From Afipia sp. (GTDB lineage Bacteria > Pseudomonadota > Alphaproteobacteria > Rhizobiales > Xanthobacteraceae), in NCBI GenBank assembly GCA_024707075.1, contig JANQAK010000003.1:1488001-1552000 (forward strand): DNA of 64,000 bases, in the 5' to 3' direction. Under the pieces are notes generated by a model. The model had not been told where the DNA came from. It ran no database searches and saw nothing but the letters and a program-made list of their open reading frames with translations. Shown one piece after another: positions 35,782 to 45,105 of this stretch. The translations under genes were made by a program, and so were the position numbers. Within the stretch, counting starts at the first letter, position 1, and each line of letters opens with the position of its first letter.

Positions 35782-36858
35782 TCAGGCCAACCCAAAGCTT
35801 CGCCGCTGCACCGTCCCGCGGACACGAGGGATGACTTCCTCCGCAAAGCGCTGCATCTCGGCCTCGAACGGCTGGAACTGGAGCATGAACAGTTCAATGC
35901 CTGCGGCATGGAATTCCCGGATCCGCGCCGCCACCGCATCGTAGCTGCCGACCAATCCAGCCGCGGTGCCGCCATTGCTGCCGACGCGCGGCGTCTTCTG
36001 CATGGTCTGCATCATGACGACCTTGGGATCGGTGTTGGCCTTCTGAATTTCCCGCATCGGCGCGTCCTTGACTGCCAGCGCCAGCAATCGCTGATGCGCC
36101 TGTTCGCTTTCTGCATCGGTCTCACGCGCGACAACGAACGCGGACAGCCCGAAGCGAAGCGGCACGCGACCATTCCGCGACCGCGCAGCAACATCGGCGA
36201 TCAGTGCGGAGACATCCTCCAAGGGCTGGCCGTTGATGAACCATACATCGCCATGCTCAGCGACGAGATCGCGCGCAGGCCCCGATTCACCACCGACATA
36301 GATCGCCGGGCGGTTGCGATAGAGATCCTTCGGCCGCAACGCATAGTCCCGGATGTCGAAATTCTCTCCCTTGTGGGTCAGGCGCTCGCCGCTCATCAAT
36401 CTCGACACCACCGAGATCCACTCGCGGCCATAGGCATAGCGGTCGTCGTGATCGGCGAAACCGATCCCGGCCTTCTCCAGCTCGGGCTTGTTCCATGCGT
36501 TGACCAGGTTGATGGCAAACCGGCCGTGGCTGATGTTCTCGATCTGCAACGCCATCTTGGCGAGAACGACGGGATGGAACAAATACGGCTTGATCGCCGT
36601 GATGATTTCGATCCGGCTGGTCAGCGCCGCCAGCGCCGCCGCCGAGGTCCATGCTTCCAGTTGATCGAGATCTTCCTGATGGGGATTGATGGTGTGTTGG
36701 GCAACCAGAGTGGAATCGTATCCCAGCGCCTCCGCTTTCAGCACAAGTTTTTTGTTTCGCTCCCAGGACGCATCATAAGGTTCTTCCGGATCCTGATGCG
36801 CGGCGCGCGAACCATGGACCAGCGCCCAGACTCCGAAACGGATCGGCAAATTCGTCAT
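35782..36858 (-). CDS. SfnG-like FMNH2-dependent monooxygenase
   Basis: The 358-residue luciferase-like enzyme begins IRFGVWALVHGSRAAHQDPE and contains HPVVLAKMALQIENISHGRF, NLVNAWNKPELEKAGI, DDRYAYGREWI and a C-terminal half with VGGESGPARDLVAEHGDVWF. This is closest to SfnG, which converts dimethyl sulfone to methanesulfinate with reduced FMN, and is related to SsuD. The substrate is a prediction; other members act on alkanesulfonates. The ribosome site CGGAGTACAGG precedes the ATG. It is divergent from ssuCBA across 320 bp. Confidence 0.75.
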   Translation of the reverse strand: MTNLPIRFGVWALVHGSRAAHQDPEEPYDASWERNKKLVLKAEALGYDSTLVAQHTINPHQEDLDQLEAWTSAAALAALTSRIEIITAIKPYLFHPVVLAKMALQIENISHGRFAINLVNAWNKPELEKAGIGFADHDDRYAYGREWISVVSRLMSGERLTHKGENFDIRDYALRPKDLYRNRPAIYVGGESGPARDLVAEHGDVWFINGQPLEDVSALIADVAARSRNGRVPLRFGLSAFVVARETDAESEQAHQRLLALAVKDAPMREIQKANTDPKVVMMQTMQKTPRVGSNGGTAAGLVGSYDAVAARIREFHAAGIELFMLQFQPFEAEMQRFAEEVIPRVRGTVQRRSFGLA

Positions 36859-37178
36859 CCTGTACTCCGCTCTTTATGTTTGAGGTTGACGCAGCGTTCT
36901 CGCCAAAATCATCAAATCGACAATCGCTCTCCACAACGGCACAAACCTGATAAATTTCTCTCCGCTGCTGTTTTCGCAGAAATTGCAAAGTTTCATCTTC
37001 CAAAATTGGCGGCCAAAACGGATCGAACGTTTCACTGGCGATGCAAAATGCAAATCGATCATCCTTATTTTTGAATCTGAAATCGTTTCGCTCACACCGC
37101 TGCACGCGTTGTTCTATGTTCGATTGAACCGGCAGCCATCGGGCTGCTCGGATCGAACAAGAACGAGATGATCCGATC
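36859..37178. promoter_or_regulatory. Divergent promoter region between the SfnG-like gene and ssuC
   Basis: The 320 bp between two divergent starts must hold promoters for both. It is AT-richer than the flanks. A 40-codon minus-strand frame at 36,874-36,996 begins MKLCNFC and ends 15 bases before the SfnG-like start, but lacks a well-spaced ribosome site. Confidence 0.5.
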
Positions 37179-38051
37179 GTGAGCAGCGTCGAACAAACCC
37201 TCGAAACGCAACTCATCCGCGCGAAGCCGGAAGCAACCGGCTCTGTCGCGACTGCTTCCAGCGGGACCACGCGCTCCGTCCATCGCAAACGCCTGCTATT
37301 GGCCCTGTCCTGGATAGCTCCTGTTGTGCTGCTGGCGTCATGGGAAGTGCTTGCCCAGATGGGCTGGCTGTCGCCTCAGGTTCTTCCTGCCCCGAGCAAG
37401 GTGGTAAAGACCGCATTCAAGCTTGCGATTTCCGGAACCCTGCTGAACGATCTCGGCGTCAGCATGCTGCGGGCTGGCATCGGCTTTGCAATCGGCGGCG
37501 GAATTGGTTTCGCGCTCGGCACACTTGTCGGCTTCTCGCGCATCGCCGAAGCCTTCATCGACCGCAGCGTCCAGATGATCCGCGCCATCCCCTTCCTGGC
37601 TTTGCTACCGCTCGTGATCGTGTGGTTCGGTGTCGGTGAAGGCCAGAAAATCTTTCTGGTTTCTCTTGGCGTCGCATTTCCGATCTATATCAACACCACT
37701 CTCGGCATCCGGCAGGTAGATCCCAAACTTCTGGAGCTTGGCCGCGTGCAGGACCTCGGCACATGGCAGCTCATCCGCCGCATCATCCTGCCCGGCGCGC
37801 TGCCCTCGATTCTCACTGGCATCCGCTATTCGCTCGCGACCGCATGGCTCGCGCTCGTGGTCGCGGAAACCATCGGCGCGCAGTCAGGCCTCGGGTTTCT
37901 GGCGATGGACGCACGCGAATTTCTCCGCACCGACGTCATCGTACTCACTATCGTGATCTACGCGCTGATCGGCGTCGCCGCAGATTCCATCGCAAAACTT
38001 CTGGAGCGACGGCTTCTCGCCTGGCATCCGAACTACGGGAGCGCCCGATGA
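37179..38051 (+). CDS. ssuC: Aliphatic sulfonate ABC transporter permease
   Basis: The 290-residue protein starts with a GTG at 37,179. A polar N-terminus of about 35 residues precedes six helices; the BPD_transp_1 region contains LPAPSKVVKTAFKLA, RAIPFLALLPLVIVWFGVGE and the EAA loop GRVQDLGTWQLIRRIILPGALPS (partly). These are standard in SsuC. The stop overlaps the ssuB start by 4 bases. The cluster with ssuB, a Tat-exported SsuA and later ssuD supports sulfonate uptake. Confidence 0.88.
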   Translation: MSSVEQTLETQLIRAKPEATGSVATASSGTTRSVHRKRLLLALSWIAPVVLLASWEVLAQMGWLSPQVLPAPSKVVKTAFKLAISGTLLNDLGVSMLRAGIGFAIGGGIGFALGTLVGFSRIAEAFIDRSVQMIRAIPFLALLPLVIVWFGVGEGQKIFLVSLGVAFPIYINTTLGIRQVDPKLLELGRVQDLGTWQLIRRIILPGALPSILTGIRYSLATAWLALVVAETIGAQSGLGFLAMDAREFLRTDVIVLTIVIYALIGVAADSIAKLLERRLLAWHPNYGSAR

Positions 38052-38767
38052 CGCTTCACGCCCTCTCTCCCGTCGAGCACGCACCGGCCGTCGTCGTCAC
38101 CGGTCTGCGGCGCGCTTTTGGCGAGCGCATCGTCATCGACAGACTCAACCTGCGCATCGCGCGCGGAGAGTTCGTCGCGCTGCTGGGCGAGAGCGGATGC
38201 GGCAAGACCACGCTGCTGCGTGCGCTCGCTGGGCTCGATCCGATTCAGGGCGGCCGTATCGATGCGCCGCGCCGCCCCGCGGTCGTGTTTCAAGAACACC
38301 GGCTGCTGCCGTGGGATACACTGTGGCGCAATGTTGCCCTTGGGCTGGAAGCCGACGACGCGCGAGAACGCGCGGCGGCAGCCTTGGTCGAAGTCGGGCT
38401 CGGCAACAGACTAGACGACTGGCCGCGCAATCTGTCCGGTGGACAGGCACAACGCGTCGCGCTGGCAAGGGCGTTGGTGCAGGAACCGGAACTCCTGCTT
38501 CTCGACGAGCCATTCGCCGCGCTCGATGCGCTGACGCGCATTCGCATGCATGCACTCGTCAAGGAACTGGTAGCGCGTCATCAACCCGGTGTGCTGCTGG
38601 TGACGCACGATGTGGACGAGGCGATCGCGCTTGCCGACCGCATTCTCGTAATGCGCGACGGCGTGATCGCCTTCGAGCATCCTGCGGCGGCCTGGGGCAC
38701 CGCCGCAGCCACCCGCACCACTCTGCTTTCGGAACTCGGCGTCGTCATCGATCTCAAGACCGCCTGA
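38048..38767 (+). CDS. ssuB: Aliphatic sulfonate ABC transporter ATP-binding protein
   Basis: The product has 239 residues, the length of SsuB. Walker A GESGCGKTT is at 47-55, LLPWDTLWRNV follows the Q-loop, the signature LSGGQAQR begins at 129 and Walker B LLLLDEPFAALD follows near 150-160. The H-loop is LLVTHDVDEAI. It is translated with ssuC (ATGA overlap) and followed after 29 bases by the binding-protein gene. Confidence 0.9.
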   Translation: MTLHALSPVEHAPAVVVTGLRRAFGERIVIDRLNLRIARGEFVALLGESGCGKTTLLRALAGLDPIQGGRIDAPRRPAVVFQEHRLLPWDTLWRNVALGLEADDARERAAAALVEVGLGNRLDDWPRNLSGGQAQRVALARALVQEPELLLLDEPFAALDALTRIRMHALVKELVARHQPGVLLVTHDVDEAIALADRILVMRDGVIAFEHPAAAWGTAAATRTTLLSELGVVIDLKTA

Positions 38768-38796
38768 TCATTTCACTTGCTCAAAGGGAAACCGTC

Positions 38797-39816
38797 ATGT
38801 CTGACTCATTCTTCACGCAATCGCGCCGCCGCTTCCTGCAATCCTCGCTCGCAGGGATCGGCGCGCTGTCGGGCGGAGCAGCACTGCTCGGGGCCGATGA
38901 ACTGTCCGCTGCGGAGGGGCGCAAGACCGATACCGTTCGCCTCACATGGGGTTTCCATGGCCTGACGCTGATCGCCAAGGAGCGCGGCGAGTTCGAGAAG
39001 ACGCTAAACAAGGATGGCATCAAGGTGGAATGGCTCGGCCCGTTCCCCAATCACGCACCGACCTTGCAGGCTGTCACCGGCGGCAGCGCCGATTTCGGTT
39101 TCGGCGGCAGCACCACGCCGGCGCTCGCCGCGATCATCGCCGGCTCGCCGCTCGTGTTCACCCAGTTCGTGCTCTATGAGCCGCGCACCACAGCCATTAT
39201 CGCCAAAGACGATTCCGGTATCAACAAGGTGGAAGACCTTGTCGGCAAGTCGGTGGCCGTGAACCGTTCCGGCCTCGGCGAGTTCCTGCTCATCGCCGCG
39301 CTCGAAAAGCACAAGATCGACCGCGCGTCCGTGAAATTTGTCTATCTCAATCCGCCCGACGCCGCGCCCGCGCTGGCGTCCGGGAAGGTCGACGCCTGGT
39401 CGATGTGGAGCCCTGGCGTCGATATCGCGCGGCTGGACTACAAGGCGCACGATGTCTTCCTCGAAGGCCGCGATCTCAGCTTCCAGATCGATTACTCATC
39501 CTATCTCACGTCCCGTAAGTTTGCGACGGAGAATCCCGCCATCGTGCGCGCGGTGAACGCCGCGTATGTCGCAGAAGGCGCGTGGGTCAACCAGAACACG
39601 AAGGAGGCCGAATACATCGTCCAGAGGCGGGCCGGATACAGCGACGTGATCCGCGACCAATTCATCGAGCGCAAGCGCAACTACCAGCTTATCCCGGTGT
39701 CCAACAAGAAGTTCGTCGCGGAACTCCAGAGCGCGGCGGACTGGCTGACGGCCCGGAAGGTTCTGCCTGAATCCGTCACCGTTTCTGATCACCTGATCCC
39801 GGACCAGTTGGCTTAG
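38797..39816 (+). CDS. ssuA: Aliphatic sulfonate-binding protein with Tat signal
   Basis: The 339-residue product starts at the ATG at 38,797 with AAAGGG upstream. It has a twin-arginine signal: SRRRFLQ at residues 9-15, a hydrophobic stretch (LAGIGALSGGAALLG) and a cleavage region at ELSAAEG. The mature domain shows LTWGFHGLTLIAKERGEFE, VTGGSADFGFGGSTTPALAA and VDAWSMWSPGVDIARL, the pattern of SsuA. Binding proteins are usually Sec-exported, so the Tat signal is less common. It completes ssuCBA and also may serve with the second binding protein at 41,298. Confidence 0.88.
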   Translation: MSDSFFTQSRRRFLQSSLAGIGALSGGAALLGADELSAAEGRKTDTVRLTWGFHGLTLIAKERGEFEKTLNKDGIKVEWLGPFPNHAPTLQAVTGGSADFGFGGSTTPALAAIIAGSPLVFTQFVLYEPRTTAIIAKDDSGINKVEDLVGKSVAVNRSGLGEFLLIAALEKHKIDRASVKFVYLNPPDAAPALASGKVDAWSMWSPGVDIARLDYKAHDVFLEGRDLSFQIDYSSYLTSRKFATENPAIVRAVNAAYVAEGAWVNQNTKEAEYIVQRRAGYSDVIRDQFIERKRNYQLIPVSNKKFVAELQSAADWLTARKVLPESVTVSDHLIPDQLA

Positions 39817-39865
39817 CGTTGGCCGCGCCCGCTGAAGTTCCCGCACACCCACGGATCATCCCATC

Positions 39866-41092
39866 ATGAACAAGCCTGTCTCTGACCTCTCGCTTCGCTT
39901 CTCCCAGCCCCTCAAATCCGGCTCGCCGGATTTGCAGAAGCTGTTCGATCATATCGCCCAAGGCGAATCGGGCCGGGAGCGCGACCGCATCCTTCCCTTT
40001 GAACAGATCGATCTCATTCGGCAGTCCCGGCTGGGCGCGCTCAGGATTCCAGCTGCACAGGGCGGCGGCGGAAGCTCGATCCGCGAATTGTTCAAGATCA
40101 CCATCCGACTCGCGGAGGCCGATGCGAACGTCGCGCACATCCTTCGCAATCATTTCAGCGTCGTCGAGCGTTTGCTTCGCACGCCGCGCGACGAACAAAG
40201 CCGCAAATGGCAGAAGGACGTTGTCGAAGGCGCGATCATCGGCCTCGCCACCACCGAGCTGGAAAGCTCCAAGGTCGGCGATACTATCCCGGCCACCGTC
40301 ATCAGCCCCGATGGCGACGGCTACCGGCTGCACGGCACCAAGTATTACAGCACGGGCACGCTGTTCTCGGATTACGTCCTAGTCCGCATTGCGGATACCA
40401 AGGGCGCGCTCGCGGCGACGATCATTCCCGTGAAGCGCGAGGGCATCGAACTGCTGGATGATTGGGACGGCTCGGGACAACGCCTGACCGGCAGCGGAAC
40501 GACGAATTTCAAGAACGTCCGCGTCGAAAAGAATGAAGTCGTCTTCGACGCACCGGACATAGGCTATGGCGTGGCCTATCAAAATACGTTTGCGCAGCTC
40601 TTTCTCACTGCGGTCAATGCCGGAATCATCGGAGCAACCTTGCGGGATGCCGCCGCACTGGTTCGCCGCCGCAGCCGCAGCTTTTACTATGCGCCCACAG
40701 AGCGGCCGGTGGATGACCCGATTCTCCAGCAGACCATCGGCCAGATTTCCAGCAACGCCTTCGCGGCGGAAACCACCGTTCTCGCCGCGGCGGACGCGCT
40801 GGATCTCGCGAATGACGCGTGGAGCAGCGATCCGTTAAATCCGGAACCCGCGTTGCAGGCCGCACTGCTCTCCGCCAAGGCCAAGGTCGTGGTTGATGAG
40901 CTTGCCATTCGTAGCGGCGCTCTGCTGTTCGATGCCGGCGGCGCGTCGGCGACGAAGCACTCGGATAATCTCGACCGGCATTGGCGCAACGCGCGCACCC
41001 TCGCCTCGCATAATCCGGGCAGCTACAAGGCGCGCGCGATCGGTGACTACGAGGTCAACGGAACGCCGCTGCCGTCGAAAGGATTTTTCTGA
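39866..41092 (+). CDS. Acyl-CoA dehydrogenase-like monooxygenase of the SfnB/DszC type
   Basis: The 408-residue protein has the acyl-CoA dehydrogenase fold: an N-terminal helical domain with LGALRIPAAQGGGGSSI, a beta domain with GLATTELESSKVGD, LHGTKYYSTGTLFSDYVLV and NVRVEKNEVVF, and a C-terminal helical domain. The catalytic glutamate and CoA-binding features of true dehydrogenases are not evident. Relatives DszC (dibenzothiophene monooxygenase) and SfnB use FMNH2 and act in sulfur acquisition. The position after ssuCBA and before a second binding protein and a DszA-like enzyme supports a DszC-like role in S-oxygenation; the substrate is unknown. Confidence 0.8.
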   Translation: MNKPVSDLSLRFSQPLKSGSPDLQKLFDHIAQGESGRERDRILPFEQIDLIRQSRLGALRIPAAQGGGGSSIRELFKITIRLAEADANVAHILRNHFSVVERLLRTPRDEQSRKWQKDVVEGAIIGLATTELESSKVGDTIPATVISPDGDGYRLHGTKYYSTGTLFSDYVLVRIADTKGALAATIIPVKREGIELLDDWDGSGQRLTGSGTTNFKNVRVEKNEVVFDAPDIGYGVAYQNTFAQLFLTAVNAGIIGATLRDAAALVRRRSRSFYYAPTERPVDDPILQQTIGQISSNAFAAETTVLAAADALDLANDAWSSDPLNPEPALQAALLSAKAKVVVDELAIRSGALLFDAGGASATKHSDNLDRHWRNARTLASHNPGSYKARAIGDYEVNGTPLPSKGFF

Positions 41093-41244
41093 CGCTTTGA
41101 TGAGAAGATTCTTGCCGATGCGTCGGGCGGATTTTCCCTGCCGGTCGTATTGGCGAGATGATCGTTGCGTGATGCGGGCGATATTCGGTTTCCCATTTCA
41201 TTGACTGCCAGCCGATCGCTCGTAGGCTTGTGCATCGAGGTAGC

Positions 41245-41292
41245 ATGGAAATTATCGTCGTGCGCTGCGAATGCATCCGGCCTGAAAGGTGA
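41245..41292 (+). CDS. Cys-containing 15-codon leader ORF
   Basis: An ATG at 41,245 with GAGG eight bases upstream opens MEIIVVRCECIRPER and a TGA at 41,290-41,292. The stop lies five bases before the start of the sulfonate-type binding protein, and the ORF covers its ribosome site (AAAGGTGA). Cys-x-Cys codons in a short ORF directly before a sulfur-uptake gene could make ribosome movement depend on charged tRNA-Cys. This is inference. Confidence 0.45.
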   Translation: MEIIVVRCECIRPER

Positions 41293-41297
41293 TCCCG

Positions 41298-42281
41298 ATG
41301 AATCTTCTTCACACAAGTTCACCCACGCTTCTGCGTTATCTTGCCGGAAGCCTTGCCGCCGCCGCTCTCGTCTTCACGCTCCAGACGCCGGCAGTTGCCG
41401 CGGACGTCGTCACGTTGCGTGTCGGCGACCAGAAGGGTGGTAACCGTTCGCTGCTTGAAATATCCGGGCTTGCGAAAGACCTGCCTTACAAGATCGAATG
41501 GTCGGAATTTCCGGCAGCAGCGCCTATTCTGGAAGCGATCAACGCCGGCGTGCTCGATGTCGGATACACCGGCGATCTGTCTTTTCTGACGGTCTATACG
41601 GCAGGTGCGCCGATCAAGGCCATCGGCGGCACGCGTTCGGATGCACGCACACAGGCGATCCTGGTGCGGAACGATTCACCGATCAAGACAGCGGCCGACC
41701 TGAAGGGCAAGAAGCTGGCAGGTACCCGCGCAGGCTGGGGGCAATTCCTGATCTCGGCGACCTTGGAAAAGGCCGGTTACAAGGTCGAAGACGCGACGTT
41801 CTCGGCGCTTAGCCCGGTGGACGCCAAGATCGCACTGCTCGCAGGCTCGATCAATGCATGGGCGGTGTGGGACCCTTACGTGTCCTACGCCATCCTCAAG
41901 GACAACGCGCGGGTCGTCGCCGACGGCGAAGGCCTGACGCCCACCATTACGTTCGTCGTCGCCTCCGATCAGGCCATCGCCACCAAACGCGCCGCGGTGT
42001 CAGACTTCCTGCAAAGGCTGAACAAGGCGCGGCTCTGGTCGCTCGACCACATCCCCGAATATGCGAAGAACACTTCGGAATTGACAAAGCTCCCGGAAGA
42101 TGTTCTCGCGCGCGCCTATAGTGCGCAGCGATCCAGCCCAATTGTTATCGATGAAAGCATCGTCCGGGAATTCCAGGAAGCCTCGGATCGCGCTACCCGC
42201 TACGGCATCGTCGCTAGGAAGGTCGAGGTGAGCAAAGCCGTCGATCGCAGTTTCACGGCAGCAGCCTCCGGATCGAACTGA
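41298..42281 (+). CDS. Sulfonate-type ABC substrate-binding protein
   Basis: The 327-residue product starts at the ATG at 41,298 with AAAGGTGA upstream. A signal peptide covers residues 1-36 (LAAAALVFTLQTPAVAAD). The mature protein has LRVGDQKGGNRSLLEISG, VGYTGDLSFLTVYTAGAPI, GTRAGWGQFLISATLEKAG and NAWAVWDPYVSYA, as in SsuA. No permease or ATPase is next to it, so it probably works with ssuCB (37,179-38,767). It may widen the range of sulfonates or sulfones accepted. A Cys-coding leader ORF precedes it. Confidence 0.87.
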   Translation: MNLLHTSSPTLLRYLAGSLAAAALVFTLQTPAVAADVVTLRVGDQKGGNRSLLEISGLAKDLPYKIEWSEFPAAAPILEAINAGVLDVGYTGDLSFLTVYTAGAPIKAIGGTRSDARTQAILVRNDSPIKTAADLKGKKLAGTRAGWGQFLISATLEKAGYKVEDATFSALSPVDAKIALLAGSINAWAVWDPYVSYAILKDNARVVADGEGLTPTITFVVASDQAIATKRAAVSDFLQRLNKARLWSLDHIPEYAKNTSELTKLPEDVLARAYSAQRSSPIVIDESIVREFQEASDRATRYGIVARKVEVSKAVDRSFTAAASGSN

Positions 42282-42316
42282 CGAAGACGCAGGGAATTCT
42301 CCCAAGGAAACTACCA

Positions 42317-43657
42317 ATGGCGCGACGCAAGCTGCATCTGAACGTCAACCTGCTGCACTCCGGTGTCTATGCTTCGGCGTGGCGCTTGCCCGACAGCAAT
42401 CCCGGCGCATTTTTCGACGTCGGTCATTACGTCCGGGTGGCGCAGATCGCCGAGCGCGGAAAATTCGACGCCATCTTTCTGGCCGATACACCCGCCGTGA
42501 CCGACCGGATCGATCTGCGGCCCTTCCTTTCGATGGAGCCGACCATCGTGCTCGCGACTGTCGCAGCGGCAACCACGCATATCGGGCTGATCGCAACCGC
42601 CTCGACCACCTATAACGAGCCCTACAACATCGCGCGCCGCTTCGCGACGCTCGATCACGCCAGCGGCGGACGTGTCGGCTGGAATGCGGTGACGACGGCG
42701 GATGCCGCCGCCAGCCGTAATTTCGGCTTGCCGGGCGTCCTCGAACATAAGGCCCGTTACGACCGCGCGAAGGAATTTGCCGAGGTCGTTCACGCGCTAT
42801 GGGATAGCTGGGAAGACGACGCATTCGTCGGTGACAAGGCGACCGCGCGGTTTGTCGATACATCGAAGGTGCACCCGATTTCTCATCGCGGCACGTATTA
42901 CACAGTGGAAGGTCCGCTGAATGTGCCGCGTTCTCCGCAAGGACGTCCCGTTACCGTTCAGGCCGGCGGCTCCAGCGATGGGCGCGATCTGGCAGCGGCG
43001 CAGGCGGAGGCTGTCTTCACACTCGCGCAGAGCGTCGAGGAAGGCGTCGCCTATGCCCGCGATCTGCGGACGCGCGCTCTCGCCTATGGCCGACCGGCGG
43101 ATTCGATTGTCATCTTGCCCGGCCTCTCGACCGTCATCGGAAGCACCGAAGCGGAAGCCAAGCGCCGTCAGGATGAACTGTGGGATCTGGTGCCCATCGA
43201 ATACAGCCTCGCCCGCCTTGCCAACACGCTTCAGATCGCGCCCGAGAAACTTGAACTCGACAAGCCGCTGCCCGATCCGCTCCCGCTTCCGGCCAATGCT
43301 AACCACACCATGTTTCAGGGCACGGTCAATCTGGCGCGCCGCGGAAATCTGACGGTTCGCCAGCTGCTGAAAGCATTGGGCGGTGGTGTCGGCCACCGCA
43401 TCATTGTCGGCACGCCGGAAGCTATCGCAGACGACATCGAGACATGGTTTAAGGCAGGCGCGGCGGATGGCTTCAACCTGATGCCGGATGTACTGCCGAC
43501 CGGTCTCGAAGTCTTCGTCGATCATGTCGTGCCGCTGTTGCAGAAGCGCGGCCTGTTCCGAACGGACTACGACAGCAAGACGCTGCGCGGCCACTTTGGC
43601 CTGGAGAAGCCGCCGAGCCGGTTCAGCAAACCCAAGGCCGCGGCAGTTCCGGCGTAA
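42317..43657 (+). CDS. DszA/NtaA-family FMNH2-dependent monooxygenase
   Basis: The 446-residue enzyme begins ARRKLHLNVNLLHSGVYASA, preceded by AAGGAAAC. It has AERGKFDAIFLADTPAV, FATLDHASGGRVGWNAVTT, LPGVLEHKARYDRAKEFAE and GPLNVPRSPQGRPVTVQAG, the hallmarks of the NtaA/SnaA/DszA group. DszA opens the ring of dibenzothiophene sulfone with FMNH2. Together with the DszC/SfnB-like enzyme two genes upstream it could form a two-step C-S cleavage route: S-oxidation, then C-S scission. The substrate is likely smaller or different; this is inference. The gene lies 35 bases after the binding protein. Confidence 0.85.
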   Translation: MARRKLHLNVNLLHSGVYASAWRLPDSNPGAFFDVGHYVRVAQIAERGKFDAIFLADTPAVTDRIDLRPFLSMEPTIVLATVAAATTHIGLIATASTTYNEPYNIARRFATLDHASGGRVGWNAVTTADAAASRNFGLPGVLEHKARYDRAKEFAEVVHALWDSWEDDAFVGDKATARFVDTSKVHPISHRGTYYTVEGPLNVPRSPQGRPVTVQAGGSSDGRDLAAAQAEAVFTLAQSVEEGVAYARDLRTRALAYGRPADSIVILPGLSTVIGSTEAEAKRRQDELWDLVPIEYSLARLANTLQIAPEKLELDKPLPDPLPLPANANHTMFQGTVNLARRGNLTVRQLLKALGGGVGHRIIVGTPEAIADDIETWFKAGAADGFNLMPDVLPTGLEVFVDHVVPLLQKRGLFRTDYDSKTLRGHFGLEKPPSRFSKPKAAAVPA

Positions 43658-43900
43658 GCTCGCCTTCGCAGTTTCTTCTGGAAGCCACATCAGCGGCTCG
43701 CGTGGAGCGAGGCGCGCAGAAAACAATTCTCGATCGAATGCCTTTCATAGAACGTTGAACTCGCATTCGCGCATTCTCCGCAATTGCCACATGACGGATC
43801 TTGCATCCAAATAGCGCTGCACCTGCAATTCTATGAAGCCGGACGCCAAGCGTGTTCGCGCATCACAAGAGCCAAAACGTTATCGCCGAAGGAGACTGCT

Positions 43901-45049
43901 GTGGCTTTGCAATCGGCAAACCGCGTTCCGCCGAATATCTTCTGGTTCATTCCCACCCACGGCGATGGCGCCTACTTCGGGTCCAACCGTCAGCAGCGGC
44001 CGCCGGACTTCCGCTACTTCAAGGAAATCGCCGTTGCGGTGGACCGACTGGGTTATGGTGGCGTGCTGCTGCCAACCGGACAGAGCTGCGAGGATTCGTG
44101 GATCGTCGCCACCGGCCTCGCGACCGTTACCGAGAGGCTTAAGTATCTCGTCGCGCTGCGGCCCGGCGTCACCTCGCCTGCGTTCGCGGCAAGGCAGACT
44201 GCAGCCCTTGATCGTCTGAGTGAAGGCCGGCTGCTGCTGAATGTCGTTGTAGGCGGCGATCCGGTCGAACTTGCAGGCGACGGCCTCTTCATTTCACATG
44301 ACGAGCGCTACAAGCAGGCTGCGGAATTCCTTCAGATCTGGCGCAGGCTGCTCGGCGGAGAAACCGTCAACTTCGATGGGCAGTATTATAGAGTCGAGGG
44401 CGGCCGGCTCGATTTCTCGTCTATCCAGCAGCCTCGCCCTCCGCTCTATTTCGGCGGCTCATCGGAGGCCGGACAGGATCTGGCCGTCGACGAAACCGAT
44501 CTTTATCTGACCTGGGGCGAGCGCCCTGCGGATGTCGCGCAGAAGATCGAAGCGGTCCGCAAGAAAGCCGCCGCGCGCGGGCGCAAGATGCGGTTCGGCC
44601 TGCGCATCCACATCATCGTTCGCGAAACCGAGGATGAGGCCTGGGCCGCAGCCAACCGCCTTATCAGCGAAGTCTCCGATGCAGCTATCGAAGACGCACA
44701 GAAGCGTTTTGCGGCGATGGATTCGGTCGGTCAGCGCCGCATGGCCGAACTTCATGGTGGTCGCCGCGATAAACTCGTGGTCGGCCCCAACCTCTGGGCC
44801 GGTGTCGGCCTTGTCCGCAAGGGCGCGGGCACCGCGCTGGTCGGCGATCCGAAGACCGTCGTTGCACGGCTGCGTGAGTATCAGGACCTCGGCATCGATA
44901 CGTTCATCTGCTCCGGCTATCCGCACCTCGAGGAATCCTACCGCGTCGCTGAACTCGTTTTCCCGGAACTCGGCATCGAGCCGGCTCAATCGCGCGCGCA
45001 CAACAACATCATCGGCGAATTCTCGACACAGCATGCTGCCGTGTCCTGA
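43901..45049 (+). CDS. ssuD: FMNH2-dependent alkanesulfonate monooxygenase
   Basis: The 382-residue product starts at a GTG at 43,901, chosen because AAGGAG lies seven bases upstream; the open frame extends to 43,784 without family similarity. It reads like SsuD from end to end: [75 protein letters not shown] and [19 protein letters not shown]. SsuD splits alkanesulfonates into an aldehyde and sulfite. The SsuE reductase that supplies FMNH2 is not found in the window. It is followed closely by a binding-protein/ATPase/permease cassette. Confidence 0.92.
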   Translation: MALQSANRVPPNIFWFIPTHGDGAYFGSNRQQRPPDFRYFKEIAVAVDRLGYGGVLLPTGQSCEDSWIVATGLATVTERLKYLVALRPGVTSPAFAARQTAALDRLSEGRLLLNVVVGGDPVELAGDGLFISHDERYKQAAEFLQIWRRLLGGETVNFDGQYYRVEGGRLDFSSIQQPRPPLYFGGSSEAGQDLAVDETDLYLTWGERPADVAQKIEAVRKKAAARGRKMRFGLRIHIIVRETEDEAWAAANRLISEVSDAAIEDAQKRFAAMDSVGQRRMAELHGGRRDKLVVGPNLWAGVGLVRKGAGTALVGDPKTVVARLREYQDLGIDTFICSGYPHLEESYRVAELVFPELGIEPAQSRAHNNIIGEFSTQHAAVS

Positions 45050-45105
45050 TGCGTCCTGTTCTTTCCAACAAATCTCGGCAAAGCGCTAACTTTCAGAGGT
45101 GCCGC

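Noticed and set aside
36874-36996. MKLCNFC short ORF before the SfnG-like gene
   Set aside because: Two Cys codons are suggestive, but the only purine-rich stretch touches the start codon, so initiation is doubtful. Kept only as a note in the promoter entry.
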